Shown in pieces: positions 1 through 10,639 of a stretch of DNA of 19,632 bases. Below the pieces are notes generated by a model. That model ran no database searches. It saw nothing but the letters and a program-made list of their open reading frames with translations, and was not told the DNA's origin. Source of the stretch: Bacillota bacterium (GTDB taxonomy: Bacteria > Bacillota > Clostridia > DSM-8532); assembly GCA_023440865.1 (NCBI GenBank), contig JAEXRM010000011.1:1-19632 (forward strand), written 5' to 3'. The translations under genes were made by a program, and so were the position numbers. The stretch's first letter is position 1; each line of letters starts with the position of its first letter.

Positions 1-37
1 ATCCGACACCATGCGCGCGGACACAGCCCCGCTTTGT

Positions 38-58
38 CTCCCCCTGCCTCCGGGGGAG
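38..58 (-). terminator. Weak hairpin downstream of the RNase H gene
   Basis: Arms CTCCCCC and GGGGGAG (7 bp, 7-nt loop) lie about 25 nt after the stop codon of the RNase H gene. Only ACAAAG follows on the minus strand, not a U-run, so this is at best a weak terminator or a 3' stabilising hairpin. The first 83 bases hold nothing else that I can recognise. Confidence 0.25.
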
Positions 59-83
59 GTCTCCGCCACCGTGGCATCCATCA

Positions 84-899
84 TCACACGTCGGTCACCA
101 CGCCGAGTTCACGTGCCTTCGCGAGCCATTCCGCATCCGGCTGCATGCCGACCGAACGCTTCGCAAGCACGTCCGCCAGCTCGTTGTAGAGGTAGCCCGC
201 GTGCGCCGGCACTTTCCGGAACGAGACCTTCATGTTCGGGTTCTCCCGGAAAAAGGCCTGCATCCATTCGTAATACGTGATCGAGAACGGATTCGTCCGT
301 TTCCAGACGCCGGTGGCATGATGCGCCACCCCCATGTAGTCGTGCAGCACGACCACGTTGCGGTGCCCATTCCGGCGTGCGTACACCAGTCCCTGCATCG
401 CGCCGAGCAGCTCGCCTGCGATCTGGCGCATGGAGACGGCTTCGGCGTTCTTTCCGGCACCGCCCGCCGCATGCACAATCGTGTCGTCCAGGACGCAGAC
501 GAGGCCGAAGCCGTAATTCGGCACATTGTCGTTGAAACTGCCGTCGACATAGCAGCGGAGCAGGTCCGGTGCAAACACTGCCTCCGGCGGTTTTTTCCTG
601 CTCCTTGACGTCGTGGCGCGGCCAGCGTCCGGGTCGCCCGGAGGTGCGGCAGGTGCCTTCGACCGTCTCGGACGCGTCACCTTGCCTGTTTCCGGCAGAT
701 CATCCTGTGACTGGCTGCCTGCCTCAAGCCAGGCCCGTGCCTCCTCCACCGTGGGGAAGCCGGCGTAGACCGCGCCCGGTGCACCGTGCACCAGCCGGCA
801 TGTCTCCGGCCAGCTGTCCAGGATGCGGTTTCTGACCACCTGCTTTGTGACGGGATCGCGGCCGCAACGGACCGCATAGGCCTTGTTCTTCGGCGCCAT
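84..899 (-). CDS. Ribonuclease H with N-terminal viroplasmin-like (RNase_H1_N) domain
   Basis: A cytosolic enzyme of 271 aa that should cut the RNA strand of RNA-DNA hybrids. Residues ~6-60 match the small hybrid-binding domain of eukaryote-like RNases H1 (motif AYAVRCG, then VHGAPGAVYAGFPTVEEA). A basic, Pro/Ala-rich linker of about 55 residues follows. The RNase H fold begins at ~115 with YVDGS. The four acidic catalytic residues are visible: D119 in YVDGS, E163 in AGELL, D187 in VLHDYMG and D243 in NELADVLAK. H233 (PAHAG) matches the mobile catalytic His of RNase HI. The ATG is chosen because AGGAG sits 5 nt upstream. It appears to be a single-gene unit with an extended -10 promoter about 100 nt upstream. 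The family is clear; the cellular role (R-loops, Okazaki primers) is inferred. Confidence 0.9.
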   Translation of the reverse strand: MAPKNKAYAVRCGRDPVTKQVVRNRILDSWPETCRLVHGAPGAVYAGFPTVEEARAWLEAGSQSQDDLPETGKVTRPRRSKAPAAPPGDPDAGRATTSRSRKKPPEAVFAPDLLRCYVDGSFNDNVPNYGFGLVCVLDDTIVHAAGGAGKNAEAVSMRQIAGELLGAMQGLVYARRNGHRNVVVLHDYMGVAHHATGVWKRTNPFSITYYEWMQAFFRENPNMKVSFRKVPAHAGYLYNELADVLAKRSVGMQPDAEWLAKARELGVVTDV

Positions 900-998
900 T
901 CATACTCCTGCGGCACAAACCGCTGCCTTGCGCTGTTTCGCGGCCCTGTCAGTGAAACCGCCGCGAACGCCCGGTTCGGGCAAAGCCCGCCATCTGGC

Positions 999-1007
999 AG
1001 TATAGCA
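999..1007 (-). promoter_or_regulatory. Candidate extended -10 promoter for the RNase H gene
   Basis: On the minus strand the sequence TGC-TATACT forms an extended -10 element. No good -35 hexamer is present 16-18 nt further upstream, which is acceptable for extended -10 promoters. Transcription would start near 992, leaving a leader of ~90 nt that contains a small CGGGC-TTT-GCCCG hairpin. Confidence 0.4.
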
Positions 1008-1086
1008 CGCGGTGCCCGCCAAATCCACGGAAGCGGGCGTCATGCGTGATGCGGCGCGCTTCCGGCGCCGTGGCCGGCCAGACGCG

Positions 1087-1959
1087 TCAGCCGGGCACGA
1101 TGTCTGATCGGCTTGGTCCCTGTCTTGTTGCGTATCGTGTTCTGCACACCTTGTCACCATATGTGGTAAAGTAAAGAAAGTCCTCACCGAATGCCCCATT
1201 GCCAAATGCAATGATGTGATTGCGGACCGGCTCGTTCATATCGATCATGGTCATCTTGCGGTTTTGATCCATGACCAGCAGTTTGGCCATCCCATCAATG
1301 GAAACATGCAGATCGCCGCTGTCGTTGAAGATCATGTTCAGGGGCGCACCGAAAGAACCGGAGTCGGCAACCGGCTCCCGAACGATTTCGGTCACCTTGC
1401 CCGGCAAACCGTCCGGATTGATTTCATATGCGATCAGCGCCTTGGTGAAAAAGTCGGTCAGGTAGAGGTGATGATAATCCGGACTGAACGCGATGGAAAA
1501 GAACGACTGATAGTCACGAGAGCTGATGTATTCCGTCCTTGTCAGATCGCTTGCATATCGGTACACCCTGCCGCCGCTGACCACGTACAGATTCCCTTCC
1601 TGATCCAACTCCAATCCGCTCGCTCCGAGAAAACCGTCAAAATCCTCCCGGATGAGCGTGGTTGCATGTCCGTCCGCCGTGATCCTGATGATTCTGTCCT
1701 GCGCGGCCGCAATGATGTTGTTGTCGCCGTCATATTTCATGTCCCAGATGAACGGGCTTTGAAAGTAATAGTCCTTTGCGTCCCCCGGCCCGCCAACATC
1801 ACAAAAAACGGAAACCATCCCCTCCGGCGTCACCCGGTCAAGTCCGCGCGGACGCGCGACCAGCAGGCCGCCGCTCTTGTCAAACAGCAAGCCGCCGCAA
1901 ACATCGGAACCGATCCTGCAGAATTCCTCCCATACATGAGCTGTGACCATCTCTTCCAT
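1087..1959 (-). CDS. SMP-30/gluconolactonase/NHL-like beta-propeller protein
   Basis: Predicted 290-aa soluble protein with no signal peptide. It has repeating blade motifs of the type 'LELDQEGNLYVV', 'IAFSPDYHHLYLTD' and 'MIFNDSGDLHVS', which are characteristic of the SMP-30/LRE and NHL-like six-bladed propellers. True SMP-30 lactonases have an Asn in PNGxAFSPD and an Asp in PDGM; here these positions read FFSIAFSPD and PLNM, so the usual metal ligands seem absent. A sugar lactonase activity should therefore not be assumed. The start at 1959 has AGGGAG 7 nt upstream; a second ATG at 1950 (GGGGAG 9 nt upstream) is nearly as good. An in-frame extension upstream to ~2055 is open but has no family similarity. 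The substrate is unknown. It is flanked by the RNase H gene and a tRNA, so the context is uninformative. Confidence 0.7.
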   Translation of the reverse strand: MEEMVTAHVWEEFCRIGSDVCGGLLFDKSGGLLVARPRGLDRVTPEGMVSVFCDVGGPGDAKDYYFQSPFIWDMKYDGDNNIIAAAQDRIIRITADGHATTLIREDFDGFLGASGLELDQEGNLYVVSGGRVYRYASDLTRTEYISSRDYQSFFSIAFSPDYHHLYLTDFFTKALIAYEINPDGLPGKVTEIVREPVADSGSFGAPLNMIFNDSGDLHVSIDGMAKLLVMDQNRKMTMIDMNEPVRNHIIAFGNGAFGEDFLYFTTYGDKVCRTRYATRQGPSRSDIVPG

Positions 1960-2084
1960 CTCCCCTCTCCCTGCAGATGCGCCATTGTCCTCATCGGCAT
2001 ATCCGGCGTGTCGTCCATCCGGTTCACAACAACATGCTACAGCATGCGGATGCATCTGGCGATCCTGTCATGCCGCTTTCCAAC

Positions 2085-2118
2085 AAAAAAGGAGTGCCTC
2101 GCTGAATCGAGACACTCC
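2085..2118 (-). terminator. Intrinsic terminator of tRNA-Leu
   Basis: On the minus strand the arms GGAGTGTCTCG and CGAGGCACTCC form 11 pairs (one G-U wobble) around a 6-nt loop. Six T's follow. The hairpin begins 2 nt after the CCA end of the tRNA gene. Confidence 0.9.
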
Positions 2119-2119
2119 C

Positions 2120-2202
2120 TGGTGCGGACGAAGGGACTTGAACCCTTACGGTCTCCCACCGGTACCTAAAACCGGCGCGTCTGCCGATTCCGCCACGTCC
2201 GC
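2120..2202 (-). tRNA. tRNA-Leu (anticodon UAG)
   Basis: An 83-nt tRNA with the CCA end encoded. The acceptor stem is GCGGACG pairing with CGTCCGC, with A73 as discriminator base. The anticodon stem is CCGGT/ACCGG around the loop TTTAGGT, giving anticodon TAG, which reads CUN Leu codons. The long variable arm (GGGAGACC region) and the T-loop TTCAAGT fit a class II leucine tRNA. It forms its own transcription unit, with a near-consensus promoter 38 nt upstream and a terminator directly after the gene. Confidence 0.97.
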
Positions 2203-2239
2203 ACGGGAAAAGGCGCGTTGTGCGCGCTTTGCACATCCC

Positions 2240-2268
2240 ATGATACGAAGATTCACGCCGCTTGTCAA
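2240..2268 (-). promoter_or_regulatory. Strong sigma-A/sigma-70 promoter of tRNA-Leu
   Basis: The minus strand carries a perfect -35 TTGACA (2263-2268), a 17-nt spacer and a -10 TATCAT (2240-2245). The predicted start is about 30 nt before the mature tRNA 5' end. Confidence 0.9.
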
Positions 2269-2324
2269 TCGAACGGGCACGATGCGGTCGCTCACGATCA
2301 CAGGCCGCCGGCAGACAAAAAAGA

Positions 2325-2339
2325 TCGTTGCGACAACGA
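2325..2339. promoter_or_regulatory. Perfect 6-3-6 inverted repeat, possible operator
   Basis: TCGTTG-CGA-CAACGA is a perfect inverted repeat that overlaps the candidate -35 box of the plus-strand hemerythrin/cupin gene. This position suits a repressor or activator site. It is also followed on the plus strand by CGGG and five T's, so a weak leader terminator hairpin is the alternative reading. Confidence 0.35.
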
Positions 2340-2357
2340 CGGGTTTTTGGGTAAGAA
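2328..2357 (+). promoter_or_regulatory. Candidate promoter for the hemerythrin/cupin gene
   Basis: TTGCGA (2328-2333), an 18-nt spacer and TAAGAA (2352-2357). The match is moderate. It lies about 50 nt before the start codon and overlaps the inverted repeat at 2325-2339. Confidence 0.35.
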
Positions 2358-2407
2358 CAATCCAGACATCGTGCAGGAACGATTGCCGTCCGACAGGAGG
2401 AGGAGTC

Positions 2408-3736
2408 ATGGAAACCTTGATGCATGAACCCATCCGCATCGTCCTTGAACGGTACCCCGCCATCGGAGGGCTGCTGGTCGACAACGGCGTGGACATCCAG
2501 GCATGCCTGAAGGAGAACTGCCTGCTCAGGGACGTGGTCAAGCGCAATCGCCTCACGCCCGAGCAGGAGCATCGCCTGATGGCGGAAATCAGGAACCTGC
2601 TTTCCCACGCGGTTCATGCCGATGTATTGCCCAGCCCGTTCGGACAGGCGATGCCGCTGGGATCCTTCGGCGAGACGGCAACATTCCGCGATGCCGGTCT
2701 CCCCGTCACTGTCCGCGAAGGGGTGGAGCAGACCGGACCGGCATCCGCACCCGCAGTGGCGCGCGGGACATCCGGGTTGGCGGCATCGATGCCAGCGAAC
2801 GAGGCAGGCCGCGGTCCATCCCCGGACGACACGGTCCCAACGGAAACTTTGGCCGACAATGCCTTCGCGTTTCCATCCGACGCCGACATCGGCGGCGCGG
2901 ACCTGCCGTCCCTGGCGGAACCGCTGCGCGAGCTCATCACGGAACACGAACGCATCACGAGGCTACTCGGGCTCATTCCAGGACTGCTCGCCCGAAACGA
3001 CCTGCGGGGTACCGACCGCCCCCTGGCCGATGATCTGATCCGTTACGCACGCGCCTATACGGACCGCTTTCACCACATGAAGGAGGAAGAGATCCTCTTC
3101 CGGCTGCCGCAGGGCGCACACCCCTTCCTGCAGGCGATGATCGCCGAACACGCCACGGGACGCGACCTGCTTCGGCAGGCGGAGGAGGGACTTCGGTCCG
3201 GCGAGGTGGAGCAGTTGGAATCGAGCCTTTCCGCCTACCTCGACCTGCAGCGCGACCACATGCGGCGCGAAAGCTCCATTCTCTACCCCTGGTTCAGCCG
3301 CACGCTCACGGAGGAACAGCTGGCGGAGATCACGGAGCGGTTCGACCTGCTCGACACGCGGGAGGGCAGCTCGCTCGAGGGAGAGGTCGACGCCTTCATC
3401 GAATCGTCCGAAAAGGCACTGCTCGTCGTCAAGCCGGTCATCCACGCCTTCTCGTCGATGCGCGAGAAAACGGTGGAACGGCTCGTGAGGAATGCCGATG
3501 TCGCCATCAGCCACATGATCCTGCCGGCGGGCGAGGCCATCGAGGGACACCGCGCGAACACCCATGTCTATTTCATCATCACGCACGGCATGGTCACGGT
3601 ACGGCACAGCGACACGCAGGAGGAAAAATACGTGCAGGGCACCGTCGTGCATCTGCCGCCCGATACCTGGATGGAACTGCGCAACGAGGGACCCGGCACA
3701 TTCGAAATGTTCGTGGTGCGGGCACCGAATCCCTGA
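2408..3736 (+). CDS. ScdA-N/DUF1858-like + hemerythrin HHE + cupin protein
   Basis: Predicted 442-aa cytosolic protein in three parts. Residues ~5-65 resemble the N-terminal domain of RIC/ScdA di-iron repair proteins and DUF1858 (IRIVLERYPAIGGLLVDNGVD). Residues ~66-165 are a low-complexity linker. Residues ~166-312 are an HHE hemerythrin four-helix bundle, with likely iron ligands H180, H222/H223 with the following EEE, H248 and the H284-x3-E288 pair (DHMRRESS). Residues ~335-440 form a cupin-like beta-barrel (HRANTHVYFIITHG, then GTVVHLPPDTWMEL). The ATG at 2408 is chosen because GGAGGAGGAG lies just upstream; an open in-frame extension to 1943 runs through the antisense of the tRNA and is rejected. 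A role in sensing or repairing NO, O2 or redox damage to iron centres is inferred from the family. This is the only plus-strand gene in the window. Confidence 0.85.
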   Translation: METLMHEPIRIVLERYPAIGGLLVDNGVDIQACLKENCLLRDVVKRNRLTPEQEHRLMAEIRNLLSHAVHADVLPSPFGQAMPLGSFGETATFRDAGLPVTVREGVEQTGPASAPAVARGTSGLAASMPANEAGRGPSPDDTVPTETLADNAFAFPSDADIGGADLPSLAEPLRELITEHERITRLLGLIPGLLARNDLRGTDRPLADDLIRYARAYTDRFHHMKEEEILFRLPQGAHPFLQAMIAEHATGRDLLRQAEEGLRSGEVEQLESSLSAYLDLQRDHMRRESSILYPWFSRTLTEEQLAEITERFDLLDTREGSSLEGEVDAFIESSEKALLVVKPVIHAFSSMREKTVERLVRNADVAISHMILPAGEAIEGHRANTHVYFIITHGMVTVRHSDTQEEKYVQGTVVHLPPDTWMELRNEGPGTFEMFVVRAPNP

Positions 3737-3846
3737 GAGATGCAGGGGCATCAACCGCGCGCACATCCCCCACATGCAAGCCCGTGCAAGCATGGCGCAG
3801 GCTTGTTCAGCCGCACACCCGCCGCACGGCTTGATGGCCCGCTCGC

Positions 3847-3958
3847 TCAACGATGCGGCAGGTGCTTTTGCAGCCAGTGTGGCACCTCGTCCTCGGGCAT
3901 GGGCCGCCCGATGAGATAGCCCTGGATCATCGCACATTTGCAGTCGGCCAGCCATGCG
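3847..3958 (-). pseudogene. 3' fragment of an EAL-domain (c-di-GMP phosphodiesterase) gene
   Basis: In a frame shifted from cheB, about 37 codons read AWLADCKC, then MIQGYLIGRPMPEDEV, then HWLQKHLPHR and a TGA stop. This matches the conserved C-terminal end of EAL domains (WL..lGCd..QGYLf.RPmp..e). The catalytic EVL/EAL core, the metal ligands and the start codon are all missing. It directly abuts the truncated cheB, so it appears to be the tail of a neighbouring gene left behind by a deletion. It should be non-functional. The boundary with cheB is approximate (3950-3965). Confidence 0.75.
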
Positions 3959-4873
3959 CACGGATGACGCTTCATCCTGCGCGAGGGTAAGGGCTCCGGC
4001 ATCACGCAGATGCAGCAGCCCTCGGGCACCATCGGATCCCATGCCGGTCAGAAGAATGCCGACGGTCTGCGGGCCGGCGGTTTGCGCCGCCGAATCGAAG
4101 AGCACGTCCACGGACGGGCAATGCCCGTTCACCCGTCCACCGGTCGCCAGTATCGCCGACAATCCCCTGCTGCCGCGCTGTATGCGCACATGCCTGTCAC
4201 CGGGCGCAATCAGGACGCGACCCGGGACAATGGGCATGCCATCCTCCGCCTCGCATACATCCATCCGGCACAGGTCCGCCAGACGTTCCGCATACAGCCG
4301 GGTGAACACGGGCGGCATGTGCAGGACAGCCACGATGCCGGGCATGGAATGCGGCATATCCTTGAGGATGGCATACAACGCTTCCGTCGCACCAGTCGAC
4401 CCGCCAAACACGAGTACCGGCGGACAGATCTCCAGGCGGTCCATCCGCCGGTCGGCATTGCGGACCAGCACCGAGCAATTTGCCTGAGAGGCGGCCTTGA
4501 GCTTGGTCTTGAGCTCCGAAGTGAACTGCGCGACATCCTCGACGGACCCGGTGTCAGGCTTGGCCACAAAGTCAAGCGCGCCGGCACCCAGCGCGTCAAA
4601 CACGGCGCCACTGACCGAACTGACGACGACAACCGGAATCGCATACTGCGGCATGATGCGGCGCATGAACTCGATGCCGCTCATGCCGGGCATCTCGACA
4701 TCGAGGGAAATCACATCCGGCCGAAGCGACTCGATACGGCGAACCGCATCCTCCGCATCCACCGCCTCACCGACAACATGCAACCCCGGCTCATCCCCCA
4801 GGCATCGTTTCAAGGATTCCCGGAATAAAATGGAATCATCCACGATCAGAACGTTTGTCACATGCTCCGCCAT
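3959..4873 (-). pseudogene. cheB: CheB-type receiver/methylesterase, C-terminally truncated
   Basis: CheB removes methyl groups from (or deamidates) chemoreceptors. Residues 1-120 form a response-regulator receiver with acidic D12/D13, phospho-acceptor D58 (SLDVEMPG) and K105 (VAKP). Residues ~150-305 form the methylesterase domain with the full triad: S159 (GGSTGATEAL), H185 (LHMPP) and D281 (GMGSDGA). After QDEASSV (residue 305) the family motif vxGMPkxA is missing, and the reading frame runs into the EAL-gene fragment. Compared with ~345-360 aa in the family, about 40 C-terminal residues are lost. The frame then stays open without a stop to 2963, antisense to the hemerythrin gene. The ATG at 4873 is preferred over a TTG at 4903 because AAAGGAAG precedes it and receiver homology begins there. 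No other chemotaxis gene is in the window. Confidence 0.8.
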
Positions 4874-4961
4874 ACGCTTCCACTTCCTTTCGTCGATGTG
4901 CAATACGGGGGATCACAGGCGTCTGCCTTTGCATTCTTACCATCCTATGGAAGAAAAACGC

Positions 4962-5000
4962 AAAAAAGATCCGATGATGCGGCATCATCCGGATCTTTTT
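4962..5000 (-). terminator. Strong bidirectional terminator after carB
   Basis: Arms GATCC-GATGATG and CATCATC-CGGATC (one-base bulge) are flanked by six A's on the left and five T's on the right, so the hairpin works on either strand. On the minus strand it closes the pyrimidine operon about 100 nt after the carB stop and insulates the broken cheB. Confidence 0.88.
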
Positions 5001-5103
5001 GCGTGTCATGATTGCTTCGACCGCAGGGCTGCGGTGTTGATCCGCCAGAGGCCTCGGACACCAGGCCCCGCAGCAGGTGCGCGAACGGGGAAATCCCGCC
5101 GCC

Positions 5104-8322
<3,219 letters not shown>

Positions 8323-8353
8323 GAATGTTCCTCCGTGGCGTTCCAATGGTGGA

Positions 8354-9520
8354 TTAGTGCGCGAGGTGCTGCTGCATGAGCGCGACGAACTCGTCGAACA
8401 GGTAGCCGTTGTCCATGGGACCCGGTGAGGCCTCGGGATGGAACTGCACCGTGAAGGTCGGGGTGTCGAGGTACTTCACACCCTCGACCGTGTTGTCGTT
8501 CATGTTCACATGGCTGACGACGGCCGTTGCAGGCAGGCTGTCCGCCAACACCGCATAGCCGTGGTTCTGGCTGGTGATGTAGGTGCGGTCCTTCGCCAGG
8601 TCCTTGACCGGATGGTTGCCGCCGCGGTGGCCGTACTTGAGCTTGCCGGTGTCGCCGCCGACGGCGAGGGCTGTCAGCTGGTGGCCCAGGCAGATGCCGA
8701 AGACGGGCTTCCTGCCCAGCAGCTTGCGGATCTGCTCGATCTGGAACACGCAGTCCTTCGGGTCGCCCGGCCCGTTCGACAGCATGACGCCGTCGATGCC
8801 AGCCGCGAGGATCTCCTCGGCGGAGGCGGTGGCGGGCATGACCGTCACATCGCAGCCGCGCCGGTTGAGGTGCCGCACGATGTTCGTCTTGACGCCGTAG
8901 TCCATCAGGGCGACATGCAGCGGGCGGTCGCCGGCGGTCATGGCCGTTTCCACCAGCCGTTTCTCCTCCGCGAGCCGGTCGGCGCCGGTGTGCGGCTGCG
9001 GCCCCTCCTCGCGGTACCCGGCCGGATACAGCGTGGTTTCCTTCACCGTCACCTCTTCCACCGGATTTTCGATGCGGTAGGCGTGGATCTGTGCTTCCCA
9101 GGCGTCGAAGCGGAAGTCCTCCTCCGTCGTCAGGACGCCGTTCATGGTGCCCTTTTCGCGCAGGATGCGCGTGAGGGCCCGCGTATCGATGCCCTCGATG
9201 CCGATGATGCCGTAACGGGCCAACCAGGCGCCCAGATCGCCGCGGTTGCGCCAGTTGCTTGGGTTCCGGCTGCATTCACGCACGATGAAGCCCTTCACCT
9301 GCGGTCCGCCCGATTCGAGATCCTGCTCGTTGATGCCGTAGTTGCCGATGAGCGGATAGGTCATCGTCACGATCTGCCCGGCGTAGGAGGCATCCGTCAG
9401 GACCTCCTGATAGCCGGTCATGCCCGTGTTGACGACGATTTCCCCGATGACGCTGCCTGTCGCGCCGAAGGATGTGCCGGTGAAGACGGTGCCGTCCTCG
9501 AGTGCCAGTCTTGCGATCAT
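8354..9520 (-). CDS. carA: Carbamoyl-phosphate synthase small (glutaminase) subunit
   Basis: Releases ammonia from glutamine for CarB. The protein has 388 aa. The N-terminal CPSase_sm_chain domain covers about 1-150, and a class I glutamine amidotransferase domain begins near 200. The triad is visible: nucleophile C277 (FGICLGHQ), H361 and E363 (QFHPEASPGP). The stretch at ~155-200 between the domains seems about 25 residues longer than in most CarA proteins. The ATG has GAGGT 5 nt upstream. carB follows after 31 nt, consistent with production of the two subunits from one transcript. It lies 108 nt downstream of pyrF. Confidence 0.97.
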   Translation of the reverse strand: MIARLALEDGTVFTGTSFGATGSVIGEIVVNTGMTGYQEVLTDASYAGQIVTMTYPLIGNYGINEQDLESGGPQVKGFIVRECSRNPSNWRNRGDLGAWLARYGIIGIEGIDTRALTRILREKGTMNGVLTTEEDFRFDAWEAQIHAYRIENPVEEVTVKETTLYPAGYREEGPQPHTGADRLAEEKRLVETAMTAGDRPLHVALMDYGVKTNIVRHLNRRGCDVTVMPATASAEEILAAGIDGVMLSNGPGDPKDCVFQIEQIRKLLGRKPVFGICLGHQLTALAVGGDTGKLKYGHRGGNHPVKDLAKDRTYITSQNHGYAVLADSLPATAVVSHVNMNDNTVEGVKYLDTPTFTVQFHPEASPGPMDNGYLFDEFVALMQQHLAH

Positions 9521-9558
9521 GCGATACCTCGTTGTGCTTGATGCGTGTATGATCCGTG

Positions 9559-9584
9559 AAAAGCCGCACCACAGCGGATGCGGC
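9559..9584 (-). terminator. Terminator-like hairpin between pyrF and carA
   Basis: On the minus strand the arms GCCGCA and TGCGGC (10-nt loop) are followed by TTTTC. It is short and sits inside the operon, so at most it would partially reduce transcription into carAB or protect mRNA ends. Confidence 0.3.
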
Positions 9585-9628
9585 CAGGACAGTCGGTGGC
9601 GTCGCCAGGACGGATGCGACCGGATCCT

Positions 9629-10573
9629 TCAGTAGCGCTTGAGGGCCGCACGGATGTCGTCGCGCATGCGGATGGCCTCGGCCCGTGCTGCGGCGGCGAA
9701 GTCCGTGTCGGCGTGATCGGCCTTCCAGTCTGCCTTCTGCCAGGCGCACATGAGGCTGCGCGACGCGTTGACGATGGCGCCGAGCCCGTCGGCGTCGAAC
9801 GCCTTCGCGACATCCTGCGCCGTCCCCCCCTGGGCGCCGTAGCCCGGGACCAGGATCCAGGCGTGGGGCATGCGGACGCGCATCTCCTCGAGCTGCCTGG
9901 GCCAGGTCGCGCCGACGACGGCGCCGACCGAACTGTATCCGCAGGCGCCGTTTCGTCCCTCGCCCCACTGTGTCACCAGGTCCGCCATCATCTCGTACAC
10001 GGCGCGCCCGTCGGCAAGCTTGAGATCCTGCAGCTGCCCGGAGGAAGGATTCGACGTCTTCACCAGGACAAAGATACCCTTTCCGTAACGGTCGCAATCT
10101 TGCAGAAACGGCTCGATGCCATCCGCACCCAGGTAGCCGTTGACCGTCAGGGCGTCGGTGTCGAACACGGGGACTTCGCCCTCCCCGTCCAGGACCGTGC
10201 GTCCCAGGAAGGCTCCGGAATAGGCTTCCGCCGTGCTGCCGATGTCGTTGCGCTTGCCGTCGGCGATGACCAGCATGCCTTTCTCACGGGCGTACCGGCA
10301 GGTCAGCTCGAAGGCGCGCAGCCCCTCGGTGCCATAGAGCTCGTAGTAAGCCAGCTGGGGCTTGACGGCCGGCACGATGTCCGCGACCGCGTCAACGAGG
10401 GCGAAGTTGAACGCAACAATGCTCTCGGCAGCTGCCTGGAAGGCATTCCGGCTGACCCGGGCCGCCTGATTCCGGATGTGGGGGGGAATGTACGCAAGCT
10501 TCGGATCCAGCCCCATGACGGTCGGATTGCCCTTCGCACGAATTGCATCTGCCAGTTTGTCTGAAAAGCTCAT
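9629..10573 (-). CDS. pyrF: Orotidine-5'-phosphate decarboxylase, long (type 2) form
   Basis: Catalyses the last step of UMP synthesis, decarboxylating OMP. The protein has 314 aa, longer than the ~240-aa common form, and carries the features of the longer subfamily: GLDPKLAYIP near the N-terminus, KPQLAYYELYG at ~71-81, and the catalytic ADGKRNDIGSTA at 104-115. A later GYGAQGGTAQD motif binds phosphate. The ATG at 10573 is chosen because GGAGGAGGAG sits 5 nt upstream; an open extension to 10639 has no ribosome binding site or homology. It lies 75 nt after pyrC, and the gap is AT-rich with a possible internal promoter. Confidence 0.96.
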   Translation of the reverse strand: MSFSDKLADAIRAKGNPTVMGLDPKLAYIPPHIRNQAARVSRNAFQAAAESIVAFNFALVDAVADIVPAVKPQLAYYELYGTEGLRAFELTCRYAREKGMLVIADGKRNDIGSTAEAYSGAFLGRTVLDGEGEVPVFDTDALTVNGYLGADGIEPFLQDCDRYGKGIFVLVKTSNPSSGQLQDLKLADGRAVYEMMADLVTQWGEGRNGACGYSSVGAVVGATWPRQLEEMRVRMPHAWILVPGYGAQGGTAQDVAKAFDADGLGAIVNASRSLMCAWQKADWKADHADTDFAAAARAEAIRMRDDIRAALKRY

Positions 10574-10610
10574 GCCATCTCCTCCTCCGACACGCATCGA
10601 TTCTCGCATA

Positions 10611-10639
10611 ATTATACACGATATTGCATCATTATGCAC
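10611..10639 (-). promoter_or_regulatory. Possible internal promoter before pyrF
   Basis: The pyrC-pyrF gap is unusually AT-rich for this DNA and holds a perfect TATAAT (10611-10616 on the minus strand). The hexamer 17 nt upstream is GTGCAT, a poor -35. It could support low constitutive expression of pyrF-carA-carB independent of the attenuator. Confidence 0.25.

Noticed and set aside
1943..2407. N-terminal extension of the hemerythrin/cupin protein
   Set aside because: It would run through the antisense of the tRNA-Leu gene and its terminator, and a strong ribosome binding site decides for the ATG at 2408.
2963..4903. A single 646-codon CheB-like protein
   Set aside because: Only residues up to QDEASSV resemble CheB. 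The rest is antisense to the hemerythrin gene or an out-of-frame reading of an EAL fragment, so the long frame is a by-product of the lost stop.
9559..9584. True end of the pyr operon before carA
   Set aside because: The hairpin is short with only four T's, and carA belongs functionally to the same pathway with no promoter visible in the 108-nt gap.
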